This document shows positions 52,887 to 61,764 of a stretch of DNA of 64,000 nt, piece after piece. Source of the stretch: Microvirga soli (lineage in GTDB: Bacteria > Pseudomonadota > Alphaproteobacteria > Rhizobiales > Beijerinckiaceae); the NCBI RefSeq assembly GCF_016734765.1, contig NZ_JAERQE010000011.1, positions 62,001-126,000 on the forward strand, written 5' to 3'. Numbering within the stretch: the first letter of the stretch is position 1; every line of letters starts with the position of its first letter. Under the pieces are notes generated by a model. It saw only the letters and a program-made list of their open reading frames with translations. It searched no databases and was not told where the DNA came from. A program made the translations under genes and the position numbers.

Positions 52887-52916
52887 CGGGCGGCCTGCTT
52901 ACCAGCGGGTCGCCCG
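52887..52916 (+). terminator. Hairpin after the small peptide gene
   Basis: CGGGCG (52887-52892) pairs with CGCCCG (52911-52916), with CCTGCT/AGCGGG inside (one mismatch) and a TACC loop, 9 bases after the stop. A T-rich stretch follows about ten bases later. Confidence 0.6.
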
Positions 52917-52991
52917 TCATACTGATTTCTTTTAGCCCGTACCTTGAGTTCTTGGTATCTGATCTTCGAATCGGGTCCATTTAGGGATTGG

Positions 52992-53037
52992 CCATGTGGG
53001 GTTCCGTGTGGGGTTTCTGGTCGGTCAGACCCCACAT
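52992..53037. repeat. Paired [A/G]TGTGGGGTT direct repeats, right end
   Basis: ATGTGGGGTT (52994-53003) and GTGTGGGGTT (53006-53015) are followed by a GGTCGG word and then by the inverted form ACCCCACAT (53029-53037). The block matches 42059-42094 at the other end of the island. On the minus strand it would encode PTRNPTRNPTWPIP and a stop, like the end of the integrase (PTENPTQNPTRLWA). It is either a relic of a second integrase gene or a set of integrase arm sites. Confidence 0.6.
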
Positions 53038-53090
53038 TTCCCAGGCGTTCCCGGTTTATTCCGGTCGAGACGATTGGACCAGAAACGAAA

Positions 53091-53114
53091 AAACCCCTGG
53101 GCTTCCAGGGGTTT
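53091..53114 (-). terminator. Terminator of tRNA-Gly
   Basis: AAACCCCTGG (53091-53100) pairs perfectly with CCAGGGGTTT (53105-53114) around a GCTT loop. On the minus strand it is followed by a T-run, so it is a rho-independent terminator for the tRNA gene, which ends at 53117. Confidence 0.85.
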
Positions 53115-53115
53115 A

Positions 53116-53163
53116 TTGGAGCGGGCGATGGGAATCGAACCCACGACATTCAGCTTGGGAAGC
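53116..53163. repeat. attR: 48-bp copy inside tRNA-Gly
   Basis: This block is identical to 41952-41999 and forms the 3' half of the intact tRNA gene plus one flanking base. It is the right boundary of the integrated island. Confidence 0.92.
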
Positions 53164-53191
53164 TGACGTTCTACCTCTGAACTACGCCCGC
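53117..53191 (-). tRNA. tRNA-Gly (anticodon CCC)
   Basis: On the minus strand the sequence folds as GCGGGCG acceptor, D-arm GTTC..GAAC, anticodon stem TCAGC-TTCCCAA-GCTGA with anticodon CCC, T-arm GTGGG-TTCGATT-CCCAT, acceptor CGCCCGC, discriminator T and an encoded CCA. All stems pair. The 3' half is the integration site of the island on its left. A terminator hairpin follows. Confidence 0.95.
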
Positions 53192-53247
53192 GCGCCCTTA
53201 TTCATATCCGGCCTTCCGGCGATCCGGCAAGGGGGCAGCTTGAAGGA

Positions 53248-54348
53248 TCAGCGGAAGTGCTTTGACAGTTTCAGTCCTTGCGCCTGGTAGTTCGAGCCGG
53301 CGCCTGCCCCGTAGAGCACCTTCGGCCGCTCGGCCATGCGCTCGTAGACGAGGCGGCCGACGATCTGCCCGTCTTCCAGGATGAACGGCACGTCGCGGGA
53401 GCGCACCTCGAGCACGGCTCGGGCCCCTTCCCCTCCAGCCCCGGCATGGCCGAAGCCGGGATCGAAGAAGCCGGCATAATGGACGCGGAACTCGCCCACG
53501 AGGGGGTCGAAGGGCACCATCTCGGCGGCGTAATCCGGCGGCACGTGGACCGCTTCCTTGGAGGCGAGGATGTAGAACTGGCCCGGATCGAGGATCAGGG
53601 TGCGGGAAGCATCCGCATAGAGCGGCTCCCAGAAATCGGCGGCGCGGCAGGAGCCCGGCTTGTCCACATCGACGAGGCCGGTATGCCGCTTGGCGCGGTA
53701 TCCGATCAGATTATCCGGACCGAAGCCCGCCAGATCCACACTGACGGCGACGCCGTCCTGGATCGAAGGCTCGGCGGAGGTCACCACCCGCTCGTTCTGG
53801 TGGAGCGCCAGGAGTTCCGCATCGCTCAGGCGCACCTCGCCCTTGCGCAGGCGCAGCTGGGACAGGCGGGTGCCGGTCCGGACCAGCACCGGGAACGTGC
53901 GCGGCGAGATCTCGGCATAGAGACGCCCCTGATAACCTGCCCCGATGGTGTCGAATTCCTGGCTGCGGTCGGTGATGACGCGGGTGAACACATCGATGCG
54001 GCCCGTGGAGCTCTTGGGGTTCGCCGCCGCCGAGAGATCCTCCGGCAGGGCCAGCTCCTCCTGGAGCTCGGCGATATAGACGCTGCCGGTCTCAAGGATG
54101 GCGCCCAGGCTCAGGTCGATCTCGTGGAAGCTCAGCTGGTCGAGACGGTCCTGGACCGTATGGTTGCGACCCGGCAGGAAGCTGGCGCGGACGCGATAAG
54201 CCCGGCGGCCCAGCCTGAGGTCCAGGCTCGCCGGCTGGACCTGATCGGACGCGAAGGGCGTCTCCGGCCTGATGGCTCCCGCTTCCGCAAGGCGCATGAT
54301 GGCATCAGCCGATTGGATCCCGTCCTTCAACGCAACCATGTCCGTCAT
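53248..54348 (-). CDS. dcd: dCTP deaminase, double-length alphaproteobacterial form
   Basis: The 366-residue enzyme converts dCTP to dUTP for thymidylate synthesis. It consists of two Dcd-like halves: the first has VQPASLDLRLGRRAYRVRA and ALPEDLSAAANPKSSTGRID; the second has GPDNLIGYRAKRHTGLVDVD, AAEMVPFDPLVGEFRVHYAG and FFDPGFGHAGAGGEGARAVL. This doubled form is usual in alphaproteobacteria, where ordinary Dcd is about 190 residues. It lies 57 bases from tRNA-Gly and is convergent with nothing, in the conserved backbone. Confidence 0.92.
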   Translation of the reverse strand: MTDMVALKDGIQSADAIMRLAEAGAIRPETPFASDQVQPASLDLRLGRRAYRVRASFLPGRNHTVQDRLDQLSFHEIDLSLGAILETGSVYIAELQEELALPEDLSAAANPKSSTGRIDVFTRVITDRSQEFDTIGAGYQGRLYAEISPRTFPVLVRTGTRLSQLRLRKGEVRLSDAELLALHQNERVVTSAEPSIQDGVAVSVDLAGFGPDNLIGYRAKRHTGLVDVDKPGSCRAADFWEPLYADASRTLILDPGQFYILASKEAVHVPPDYAAEMVPFDPLVGEFRVHYAGFFDPGFGHAGAGGEGARAVLEVRSRDVPFILEDGQIVGRLVYERMAERPKVLYGAGAGSNYQAQGLKLSKHFR

Positions 54349-54414
54349 CCGAGAGCCCTGCCGTCCTTGAAATGTTGAGCCTGACAGTATCCTCTAAGCC
54401 TTGTTACGGAATTC

Positions 54415-55044
54415 TCAATCGCTTTCCTCAACAGGCTCATCGCGAAAGGCGTGCCAGGCCAGGGTGATGCGGGCGAGCGCGCTCATTACGGTCAAACCGG
54501 CAAAGGCGTAGGCCAGGACCGGGAAGTGCCGTGGGAACAGGATCATGGCAACGAAGAACAGGATCGTCTCCGTGCCCTCCATGACGCCGGCGGTGAAATA
54601 GATCGATTTGACCCCTCGGATGCCGGTGCTCATCCCCCGCTTGGCGGCAACGGCCGCAAAGGCGAGGAAGCTCGCGCCATTGACGTAAAAGGCGAACAGG
54701 AGCGCCGCCGCCGGCAGCGCGAAGACGCCTGGGTCCCGCAGGGCGAAGGCCAGAGGGATGGCGCCGTAGACGGCGAAGTCGAGGACGATGTCGAGAAACC
54801 CGCCCCGGTCTGTGCGCCGGGTCGAGCGGGCGATGGCACCATCCAGGCCGTCGAGAAGCCTGTTGAGCCCGAACAGGACAAGCGCCGCCACATCGAGCTC
54901 CAGAACGATCATGACGGCTGCGGCCAGGCCGAGCACCAGCCCCGCCAGCGTCACGGCATCGGCGGAGATCCCTGCCCGCGCCAAGCCCTGCCCCAGCCGA
55001 TCCATCGGCGGATCGATCCTGCGCCGCACCCATCCGTCGAGCAT
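54415..55044 (-). CDS. CDP-alcohol phosphatidyltransferase family enzyme
   Basis: The 209-residue membrane protein has the family motif DGLDGAIARSTRRTDRGG followed by FLDIVLDF (pattern DG-x2-AR-x8-G-x3-D-x3-D) near residue 66, and about five membrane segments. These enzymes transfer a phosphatidyl or phospho group from a CDP-alcohol to an acceptor in the inner membrane during phospholipid synthesis. The acceptor cannot be read. It is divergent from apaG. Confidence 0.9.
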   Translation of the reverse strand: MLDGWVRRRIDPPMDRLGQGLARAGISADAVTLAGLVLGLAAAVMIVLELDVAALVLFGLNRLLDGLDGAIARSTRRTDRGGFLDIVLDFAVYGAIPLAFALRDPGVFALPAAALLFAFYVNGASFLAFAAVAAKRGMSTGIRGVKSIYFTAGVMEGTETILFFVAMILFPRHFPVLAYAFAGLTVMSALARITLAWHAFRDEPVEESD

Positions 55045-55134
55045 GGCCCGTTCTCCCCCTGCCTCGATTGACGAGGTGTGAGGACGGGCTTACCACGGGC
55101 GGGTCCAACTCCTCTACTGGGTGAAGGCAGGCGC

Positions 55135-55527
55135 ATGTACAAGGCTGTGACCCGCGGCATCTCTGTGACGGTAACACCCCGCTATATGCCCGAAGAGTCC
55201 TCGCCCGACGACGGCCGCTACTTCTTTGCCTATACGGTGGAGATCATCAACACGAGCCTGGAGCGCGTTCAGCTGCGCGCCCGCCATTGGCGGATCACCG
55301 ACGAGCACGGCCATGCGCAGGAGGTGCGTGGCGCCGGCGTGGTCGGCGAGGAGCCGGTGCTTGGACCGGGCGAGAGCTTCAGCTACACGAGCGGCTGCCC
55401 CCTGCCGACCCCGAGCGGCACCATGCAGGGCACCTACCTGATGGAATCCGCCGGCGGCGAAACTTTTGATGCCGAAATTCCTGCCTTCTCACTTGATATT
55501 CCCCGCGCGAAACGCGTGCTGCACTGA
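55135..55527 (+). CDS. apaG: ApaG domain protein
   Basis: The 130-residue protein is a classic ApaG: AVTRGISVTVTPRYMPEES, RYFFAYTVEIINTSLERVQL, RARHWRITDEHGHAQEVRGA and PTPSGTMQGTYLMES. ApaG is a small fibronectin-type fold linked to magnesium and cobalt resistance; its exact role is unclear. The ATG at 55135 gives the family N-terminus. It is followed 8 bases later by argE. Confidence 0.92.
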   Translation: MYKAVTRGISVTVTPRYMPEESSPDDGRYFFAYTVEIINTSLERVQLRARHWRITDEHGHAQEVRGAGVVGEEPVLGPGESFSYTSGCPLPTPSGTMQGTYLMESAGGETFDAEIPAFSLDIPRAKRVLH

Positions 55528-55535
55528 GGTTCCCG

Positions 55536-56708
55536 ATGTCATCCCAAGGTCAGCGGCTCACGCCGCTCGAAATGCTGTCAAAGCTCGTGTCGTTCGACAC
55601 GGTGAGCTCGAACTCTAACCTGCCGCTGATCGACTTCGTGGAAAGCTATCTGCAGAGCTGGAACGTGCCTTACATACGCGTGCCGAACGAGACCGGCGAC
55701 AAGGCGGCCATCTATGCAACGATCGGCCCGCAGGATCGCGGCGGGATCGTTCTCTCTGGCCATACGGACGTGGTGCCGGTGACAGGTCAGGCCTGGACGT
55801 CCGATCCCTTCACGCTACGGGTCGACAACGGGCGCGCCTATGGGCGCGGCGCAGTCGACATGAAGGCCTTCGACGCGCTTGCTCTGGCGTTGATCCCGGA
55901 GTTCCAGACCGCCAATCTCATCACGCCGATCCACATCCTGCTCTCCTATGACGAGGAGACGACCTGCCTCGGCGTGGTCGACGTGATCCGACGCCTCGGC
56001 CACGATCTGCCGATGCCGAAGGCTGCCATCGTCGGAGAGCCGACGATGATGGAGGTGGTGGACGCGCACAAAAGCGTCGTGACCTTCAGCACCACGGTGC
56101 ATGGCTTCGAGGCACATTCGTCGAAGCCTTATCTCGGCGCGAGCGCCGTGATGACGGCGGCTGAACTGATCGCGGAATTGAACCGCATCGGCGACGAGAT
56201 GATGGAGCGCGGCGACACGAGCGGGCGCTTCGACCCGCCCTACACGACCGTGCATGTGGGCACGATTGCAGGCGGCACGGCGCGCAACATCCTGTCCAAA
56301 TCCTGCAGCTTCCATTGGGAGTTCCGCGGGTTGCCGAGCCTCGACCCTCAGGAGATCCCAGCCCGCCTAGAGAGGTTCGTGGAAGAGGTCGCCCTCAAGC
56401 GCCTCAACCGTTTCGGCGAGTTCGGACGGATTGAGACGAAGCTCGAGGTGGCGGTGCCGGGCCTTGCCCCAGATCCGGGATCGTTCGCGGAGACTTTCAC
56501 TCTGCGGCTGGCCGGCAAGAACCAGACGCAGACCGTTCCATTCGGCACGGAAGCCGGCCATTATCAGGCGGCAGGCATTCCGACGGTGGTCTGCGGCCCG
56601 GGCTCGATCGATCAGGCGCATCAGCCGGATGAATACATCACGCTGGACCAGCTCGAGGCAGGAGCGGCCTTCATGCGGCGGCTCGCTGCGATGTGTGCGA
56701 GTTCATAA
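55536..56708 (+). CDS. argE: Acetylornithine deacetylase
   Basis: The 390-residue M20-family zinc enzyme removes the acetyl group from N-acetylornithine in arginine synthesis. Metal ligands are seen in VLSGHTDVVPVTGQAW, AYGRGAVDMKAFDALALALI, SYDEETTCLGVVDVIRRL and the C-terminal IDQAHQPDEYI. Length is normal. With argF and argD on the other strand nearby, it belongs to the same pathway though not to the same transcript. Confidence 0.92.
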   Translation: MSSQGQRLTPLEMLSKLVSFDTVSSNSNLPLIDFVESYLQSWNVPYIRVPNETGDKAAIYATIGPQDRGGIVLSGHTDVVPVTGQAWTSDPFTLRVDNGRAYGRGAVDMKAFDALALALIPEFQTANLITPIHILLSYDEETTCLGVVDVIRRLGHDLPMPKAAIVGEPTMMEVVDAHKSVVTFSTTVHGFEAHSSKPYLGASAVMTAAELIAELNRIGDEMMERGDTSGRFDPPYTTVHVGTIAGGTARNILSKSCSFHWEFRGLPSLDPQEIPARLERFVEEVALKRLNRFGEFGRIETKLEVAVPGLAPDPGSFAETFTLRLAGKNQTQTVPFGTEAGHYQAAGIPTVVCGPGSIDQAHQPDEYITLDQLEAGAAFMRRLAAMCASS

Positions 56709-56779
56709 GACCGGCCACAAAACTCTGCTCTCATCCTGAGGAGACTAGCTCAACAAGGGCCGGCAACGCTCCTCACGTC

Positions 56780-56862
56780 ATCACCGGCCTTGTGCCGGTG
56801 ATCTCGATAGCTTGAAGCGCTGTGCTTTTCAGCATCGGGATGGCCGGGACAAGCCCGGCCAT
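56780..56862. repeat. Two REP-like palindromes
   Basis: ATCACCGGC (56780-56788) pairs with GCCGGTGAT (56794-56802), and ATGGCCGGG (56840-56848) with CCCGGCCAT (56854-56862). Both are perfect 9-bp stems with 5-base loops in the gap between argE and hslO. Such paired GC-rich palindromes are common dispersed repeats in rhizobial genomes and could also end transcription on either side. Confidence 0.65.
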
Positions 56863-56934
56863 GACGGAACCCGAGACGTGTTCCTCTTTATGAGCCAACC
56901 TCTCAGGATGAGGCGAGCGTGTATCGAGACGGGG

Positions 56935-57930
56935 TTACTGCGATGCTTCCGACTTCGCGATCTCAGCTTCGACCTCAACCGGGTCGAGATCGTAGAAGCG
57001 CGAGCAGAACTCGCAGGTGATGCCAATGCGGCCGTTCTCGCCCACCATGTCGCGGCGGTCTTCCGGCGGGAAGCGGCGCATCATGCCCATGATGCGCTCA
57101 TGCGAGCAGGTGCATTCCTCATGCACATGCTGGCCTTCGAAGACGCGCACGCCGCGCTCGTGGAACAGGCGATAGAGAAGCGTCTCGCTGGACACGGTGG
57201 GATCGACCAACTCGTGATCCTCGACGGTGCCGACCAGCGACTTGGCCTCCATCCACGCATCGTCCTCGGACGGTCCTGCGAGATCATTCGACGCGTGACC
57301 CTCAGGGATATCGCCAGGATGGAGATCCGCCTGCCGCAGGCGCTCCGGCGACGAGGGCAGGAACTGGATCATCAGACCGCCGGCCCGGTAGGTATGGCGG
57401 CCGTTCTCGAACTGCTCGGCCACGGCGAGGCGCACCTGCGTCGGGATCTGTTCGGACTGACGGAAGTACTGGTGCGCCGCTTCCTCGAAACCCTGACCGT
57501 CCAGCGCGACGACACCCTGGTAGCGGCTGCGCTCGGAGCCCTGGTCGATGGTCATGGCAAGATAGCCGGAGCCGAGAAGCTCGCCCGTTCCCGCGGAGGC
57601 GGAGTCGAGGGCCTCAAGCTTATCCTTGTCGAAGCGGGCCGTGGCGCGCAGGCGGTCCGGCGCGTTGAAATCCACCACCACCATGTCAATGATGCCGTCG
57701 GTCTTGGTCTGCAGCTGGAAGCGCCCCTCGAGCTTGAGCGATGCGCCAAGCATGACGGTCAGCGCCGCCGCTTCACCGATGACGCGGGCGACCCGGTCGG
57801 GATAGCCGTGGCGGGCCAGGATCGTGTCGATCGAAGCTCCGAGACGCACCACGCGCCCGCGCACGTCGAGGGGCTCGACCGCGAAGGGGAGGACGGCATC
57901 ATCGTTTCCTTCAAGCGAGGCTGAACTCAT
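56935..57930 (-). CDS. hslO: Hsp33 redox-regulated chaperone
   Basis: The 331-residue protein has the Hsp33 zinc-binding Cys pattern C-x-C and C-x-x-C in [19 protein letters not shown] and [12 protein letters not shown] near the C-terminus. Under oxidative stress these cysteines form disulfides and turn the protein into a holdase for unfolding proteins. The start is the Met at 57930, overlapping the argF stop by 4 bases; the longer frame to 57951 is less likely. It is the last gene of the argD-argF-hslO set. Confidence 0.92.
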   Translation of the reverse strand: MSSASLEGNDDAVLPFAVEPLDVRGRVVRLGASIDTILARHGYPDRVARVIGEAAALTVMLGASLKLEGRFQLQTKTDGIIDMVVVDFNAPDRLRATARFDKDKLEALDSASAGTGELLGSGYLAMTIDQGSERSRYQGVVALDGQGFEEAAHQYFRQSEQIPTQVRLAVAEQFENGRHTYRAGGLMIQFLPSSPERLRQADLHPGDIPEGHASNDLAGPSEDDAWMEAKSLVGTVEDHELVDPTVSSETLLYRLFHERGVRVFEGQHVHEECTCSHERIMGMMRRFPPEDRRDMVGENGRIGITCEFCSRFYDLDPVEVEAEIAKSEASQ

Positions 57931-58853
57931 GCGCTTGCTGCTCCGAGGCACCAGGCCAGGATGCCCTTTTGTGCGTGAAGCCGGTTCTCGGCCTCGTCGA
58001 AGACCACGGATTGCGGACCGTCCATCACCTCATCCGTCACCTCCTCGCCGCGATGGGCGGGAAGGCAATGCATGAAGAGCGCCTCCTTGTCGGCGACGCC
58101 CATGAGCCTGCCGTTGACCTGATAAGGCTTGAGCAGGTTCTGGCGGCGGAACTCGTCGTCGTCGCCCATGGACACCCAGCAATCGGTGACGACGGCGTGG
58201 GCGCCTTCGGCGGCCTCGAAGGCATCGGTGGTCACGCTGATCCTGGCCCCTTCCTGTTTCGCCCAGGACAAAAGCTCCGGACGGGGGGCAAGTTCCGGCG
58301 GGGACGCGATCTTGAGAGTGAAATCGAGGCGCGCCGCAGCGTGAACCCAGGAGGCAAGCACGTTGTTGGAGTCCCCCGTCCAGGCGACCGTCTTGCCCTC
58401 GATGGAGCCGCGATGCTCCTCGAAGGTCATGATGTCGGCCATGATCTGGCACGGATGCGTCGTCTTGGTGAGGCCGTTGATCACCGGGATCGAGGCGTAT
58501 TGGGCGAGCTCCGTCACCATGGCGTGGTCCAGGGTGCGGATCATGATGGCGTCCACGTAGCGGGACAGGACCCGGGCCGTGTCGGCGATGCTCTCGCCGC
58601 GGCCGAGCTGCATTTCCTTGCCGGTGAGCATCAGGGTCTCGCCGCCGAGCTCGCGCATGCCCACATCGAAGGAGACGCGGGTGCGGGTGGAGGGCTTGTC
58701 GAAGACCATCGCCAGAACCTTGCCCTCGAGCGGGCGCTCCTTGGCTTTCTCACCGCGGCGGCGCTTGGCCTTGATGTCGGAGCCGATGTTCAGGAGGCCC
58801 CGGATCTCCGCTCCGGAGAAATCGCTCAGATCGAGAAAGTGGCGGGTCTTCAT
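57927..58853 (-). CDS. argF: Ornithine carbamoyltransferase
   Basis: The 308-residue enzyme makes citrulline from ornithine and carbamoyl phosphate. It has the carbamoyl-phosphate motif [47 protein letters not shown] for ornithine binding and [12 protein letters not shown] at the end. It overlaps argD by 4 bases (start 58853, argD stop 58850) and hslO by 4 bases, so the three genes are translationally coupled. Confidence 0.94.
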   Translation of the reverse strand: MKTRHFLDLSDFSGAEIRGLLNIGSDIKAKRRRGEKAKERPLEGKVLAMVFDKPSTRTRVSFDVGMRELGGETLMLTGKEMQLGRGESIADTARVLSRYVDAIMIRTLDHAMVTELAQYASIPVINGLTKTTHPCQIMADIMTFEEHRGSIEGKTVAWTGDSNNVLASWVHAAARLDFTLKIASPPELAPRPELLSWAKQEGARISVTTDAFEAAEGAHAVVTDCWVSMGDDDEFRRQNLLKPYQVNGRLMGVADKEALFMHCLPAHRGEEVTDEVMDGPQSVVFDEAENRLHAQKGILAWCLGAASA

Positions 58854-60055
58854 TGAGCGGCTCCCCGCTGGGCGGAGGCCTGCCCAGCTTCAATGGCCGT
58901 GCAGGCGGCCTCGATGCGGTTGACGGCCTCGCCGATCTCCGCGTCGCTGATGATCAGCGGCGGCAGGAGGCGGGCCACATTGTCGCCGGCCCCGATCACG
59001 AGCAGCTTCTGCGCCCGGGCGGCGGCGATGAATTCGGTGTTGGGCACCACAAGGCGCAAGCCCATCATGAGGCCGTGGCCCCGCACATCGTCGATGACGC
59101 CCGGGTGGCGGTCCTTCAGCTCGGCGAGGCGCTGCTTGAGCAGCAGCCCCTTGCGCTCGACTTCCTTCAGGAAGCCGGGCTCCAGGATCACGTCGAGCAC
59201 TGCGTTGCCCACCGCCATGGCGAGCGGGTTGCCGCCGAAGGTGGTGCCGTGGGTGCCGACCGTCATGCCCTTGGCGGCCTCGGCCGTGGCCAGGCAGGCG
59301 CCCATTGGGAAGCCGCCGCCGATGCCCTTGGCCACCGCCATGATGTCGGGCGTGACCCCGGTCGATTCATAGGCGAAGAGCTTGCCGGTGCGCCCGACGC
59401 CGGTCTGGATCTCGTCGAAGATCAGGAGCATGCCCTGGCTGTCGCAGAGATGGCGCAGCTCGCGCAGGAAGGCGTTGGAAACGGTCCGGATGCCGCCCTC
59501 GCCCTGGATCGGTTCGATCATCAGGGCTGCGGTCTCGGGGCCGATGACAGCCTTCAGGGCATCGAGATCCTCGACGGGCACCTGATCAAAGCCCTCCACC
59601 TTGGGGCCGAAGCCCTCAAGATACTTGGCCTGGCCGCCAGCCGCGATGGTCGCGAGCGTCCGACCATGGAAGGCGCCCTCGAACGTAACGATGCGGAAGC
59701 GCTCGGGATGGCCATTCACGGCGTGGTACTTGCGGGCCATCTTGATGGCCGCCTCGTTGGCCTCGGCGCCGGAATTCGAGAAGAAGACCACATCCGCGAA
59801 GGTGTTCTCGACCAGGCGCTTGGCCAGCCGCTCCCCTTCGGGAATTTGGAAGAGGTTGGAGGTGTGCCACACCTTGGCGGCCTGCTCTGTCAGGGCCTGG
59901 ACGAGGTGCGGATGGGCGTGCCCGAGGGCATTGACCGCGATGCCAGCTCCGAAATCGAGATATCGCTCGCCATCTCGGCCGAAAAGCCAGGGGCCCTCCC
60001 CTTTCTCGAAGGAAAGCTCGGCGCGGGCATAGGTCGGCAGCAATGGCGATGTCAC
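58850..60055 (-). CDS. argD: Acetylornithine/succinyldiaminopimelate aminotransferase
   Basis: The 401-residue PLP enzyme converts N-acetylglutamate semialdehyde to acetylornithine. PLP binding is shown by [34 protein letters not shown] and the Schiff-base lysine in [35 protein letters not shown] completes the site. The start is a GTG at 60055 ([15 protein letters not shown]) after a GGAGGCGGAG sequence; upstream in-frame residues are not family-like. It leads the operon argD-argF-hslO. Confidence 0.93.
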   Translation of the reverse strand: MTSPLLPTYARAELSFEKGEGPWLFGRDGERYLDFGAGIAVNALGHAHPHLVQALTEQAAKVWHTSNLFQIPEGERLAKRLVENTFADVVFFSNSGAEANEAAIKMARKYHAVNGHPERFRIVTFEGAFHGRTLATIAAGGQAKYLEGFGPKVEGFDQVPVEDLDALKAVIGPETAALMIEPIQGEGGIRTVSNAFLRELRHLCDSQGMLLIFDEIQTGVGRTGKLFAYESTGVTPDIMAVAKGIGGGFPMGACLATAEAAKGMTVGTHGTTFGGNPLAMAVGNAVLDVILEPGFLKEVERKGLLLKQRLAELKDRHPGVIDDVRGHGLMMGLRLVVPNTEFIAAARAQKLLVIGAGDNVARLLPPLIISDAEIGEAVNRIEAACTAIEAGQASAQRGAAQ

Positions 60056-60430
60056 AGGTTGTCTCCGCCTCCAAGGACCCAAGGTCGCACCCAGGTCCGA
60101 AAAAGAAAGCGCCGCCCCAGGCAGGAGCGGCACAATGGGGAATTCTACCGAGGTGCGGGACCCTGTCAATTCAAGAGAAATGAAGTGACTCATCACAGGG
60201 AATTTTTGCCCAGCCGGAGTTCCCTGGGGAAAACGGCATGGCTTGTTCGGGGACTCTTGCGCCGGAGTCCACCCATCCTGTAACTTCGGGTCAGTCGAGT
60301 ACGGCATTCGTGCGGCGGCATTCACCCTCAGGAGCGACCCTCGCAACGCGGTCGGACATTAAAACCCTGTCCGCGATGCATCCGGGATTCTGAGTGTTAG
60401 AAGGCCGCCTCCGATGGAGGCAGAGTGAAA
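60056..60430. promoter_or_regulatory. argD/gcrA divergent region, with a hairpin over the gcrA ribosome site
   Basis: No gene is seen here. It must hold the argD and gcrA promoters. At 60407-60421, GCCTCC pairs with GGAGGC around a GAT loop, and GGAGG is the apparent ribosome site 10 bases before the gcrA ATG. If formed in mRNA, this hairpin would cover the site. Confidence 0.45.
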
Positions 60431-60970
60431 ATGACAGATGCGGGCGCAACTTGGACGGACGAGCGGGTCGAGCTTCTCAAGAAGCTCTGGACCGATGGTT
60501 TGAGCGCGAGCCAGATCGCCGCCGAGCTTGGCAACGTGACCCGCAATGCGGTTATCGGCAAGGTTCACCGCCTCGGCCTGTCCGGCCGGGCCAAGGACGC
60601 CAAGCCGGCCGCTTCGGCCGCCGCAGCGCGTCCCCGCAAGGCGACCCGGGCGCCAAGCGCCCCGGCTCCCCTGCCGCCGCAGACGCACACCAACAATGTG
60701 GTCATCGCCCCGATTGCGCTCCAGCCCATCACCCAGGAGCCGAGCGTCTATGTCGAGGACGACCTTGCCGTTCCGGTCTCCGAGCGCGTGACCATCATGG
60801 ATCTGCGCGAGTCCATGTGCCGCTGGCCCATGGGCGACCCGACCAAGCCGGAATTCCGCTTCTGCGGCGCCCGCTCCATCACGGGCCTGCCCTATTGCAC
60901 CCACCACGCCCGCATCGCCTACCAGCCGGTGGCCGACCGCAAGCGCGACCGCAGGGTCGCCCGGGCTTAA
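60431..60970 (+). CDS. gcrA: GcrA cell-cycle regulator
   Basis: The 179-residue protein has the GcrA N-terminus (TWTDERVELLKKLWTDGLSA, SQIAAELGNVTRNAVIGKVH) with its HTH that contacts DNA and sigma-70 RNA polymerase, an Ala/Pro-rich linker, and the Cys-containing C-terminus MCRWPMGDPTKPEFRFCGA then LPYCTHHARIAYQPV. In alphaproteobacteria GcrA activates genes at methylated GANTC sites during the cell cycle. The ATG at 60431 is chosen over a GTG at 60425 because of spacing from GGAGG. Confidence 0.94.
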   Translation: MTDAGATWTDERVELLKKLWTDGLSASQIAAELGNVTRNAVIGKVHRLGLSGRAKDAKPAASAAAARPRKATRAPSAPAPLPPQTHTNNVVIAPIALQPITQEPSVYVEDDLAVPVSERVTIMDLRESMCRWPMGDPTKPEFRFCGARSITGLPYCTHHARIAYQPVADRKRDRRVARA

Positions 60971-60990
60971 CATTCCATATCTCAAACAAA

Positions 60991-61019
60991 AGGCCGCGCT
61001 GATCACCTCAGCGCGGCCT
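60991..61019. terminator. Bidirectional terminator between gcrA and phoB
   Basis: AGGCCGCGCTGA (60991-61002) pairs perfectly with TCAGCGCGGCCT (61008-61019) around TCACC, with A-run before and T-run after. It ends both gcrA (plus) and phoB (minus). Confidence 0.85.
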
Positions 61020-61045
61020 TTTGTTTGTTTGGAATCCTTGTTGGC

Positions 61046-61762
61046 TCAGGCCTCCAACGCCTGCCCCTCCCGGGCAAAAGTCTCATCGAAGGAATAACCG
61101 GCGCCCCGCACCGTGCGGATGGGATCGGGCCTGCGCGGCATGCTGATCGCCTTGCGCAGGCGGCCCACATGCACGTCCACGGTGCGCTCGTCGATATAGA
61201 CGTCATGGCCCCAGACCGCGTTGAGCAGGTGCTCGCGGGAAAACACGCGACCCGGGCTCTGCATCAGGAATTCCAGCAGACGGAATTCTGTCGGCCCCAA
61301 ATGCAGTTCCTGGTTGGCGCGGCGCACCCGATGGGTCTCGCGGTCGAGTTCGATGTCGCCCGCTCTCAGAAGCGTCGCGATGTGGGCAGGCTTCGTCCGG
61401 CGCAGGAGCGCTCGCACCCGTGCCAGCAGCTCCGGCACGGAGAAGGGCTTGACGATGTAATCGTCGGCGCCGGTCGATAGGCCGCGGATGCGGTCGCCCT
61501 CCTCACCGCGAGCGGTGAGCATGATCACCGGCAGGCGCTCGGTTTCCGAGCGCGCCCGGATGCGGCGGCACAGCTCGATGCCGGACAGCCCGGGCAGCAT
61601 CCAGTCGAGCAGCACGATATCGGGCACCTGCTCGCGCAGGCGGATCTCCGCCTCGTCACCACGGGACACGCTGTCTACCTCGTAGCCTTCCGCCTCGAGG
61701 TTGTAGCGCAGGAGGAGCATCAAGGGCTCCTCATCCTCCACGATCAGAACGCGAGGCCCCAT
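61046..61762 (-). CDS. phoB: Phosphate regulon response regulator
   Basis: The 238-residue OmpR-type response regulator has the receiver domain with acidic pocket VLIVEDEEPLMLLLRYNL and phospho-Asp in DIVLLDWMLPGLSGIELCR, then KPFSVPELLARVRALL, and a C-terminal winged helix (LGPTEFRLLEFLMQSPGRVF, ERTVDVHVGRLRKAI, RTVRGAGYSF). It activates pst, pho and related genes when phosphate is low. The sensor PhoR is not in this window. Last gene of the pst-phoU-phoB set. Confidence 0.94.
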   Translation of the reverse strand: MGPRVLIVEDEEPLMLLLRYNLEAEGYEVDSVSRGDEAEIRLREQVPDIVLLDWMLPGLSGIELCRRIRARSETERLPVIMLTARGEEGDRIRGLSTGADDYIVKPFSVPELLARVRALLRRTKPAHIATLLRAGDIELDRETHRVRRANQELHLGPTEFRLLEFLMQSPGRVFSREHLLNAVWGHDVYIDERTVDVHVGRLRKAISMPRRPDPIRTVRGAGYSFDETFAREGQALEA

Positions 61763-61764
61763 GG

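Noticed and set aside
58853-60283. Forward open frame of 476 codons
   Set aside because: Antisense to argD, which has full PLP-enzyme motifs; the forward frame has His/Gly/Leu-rich noise.
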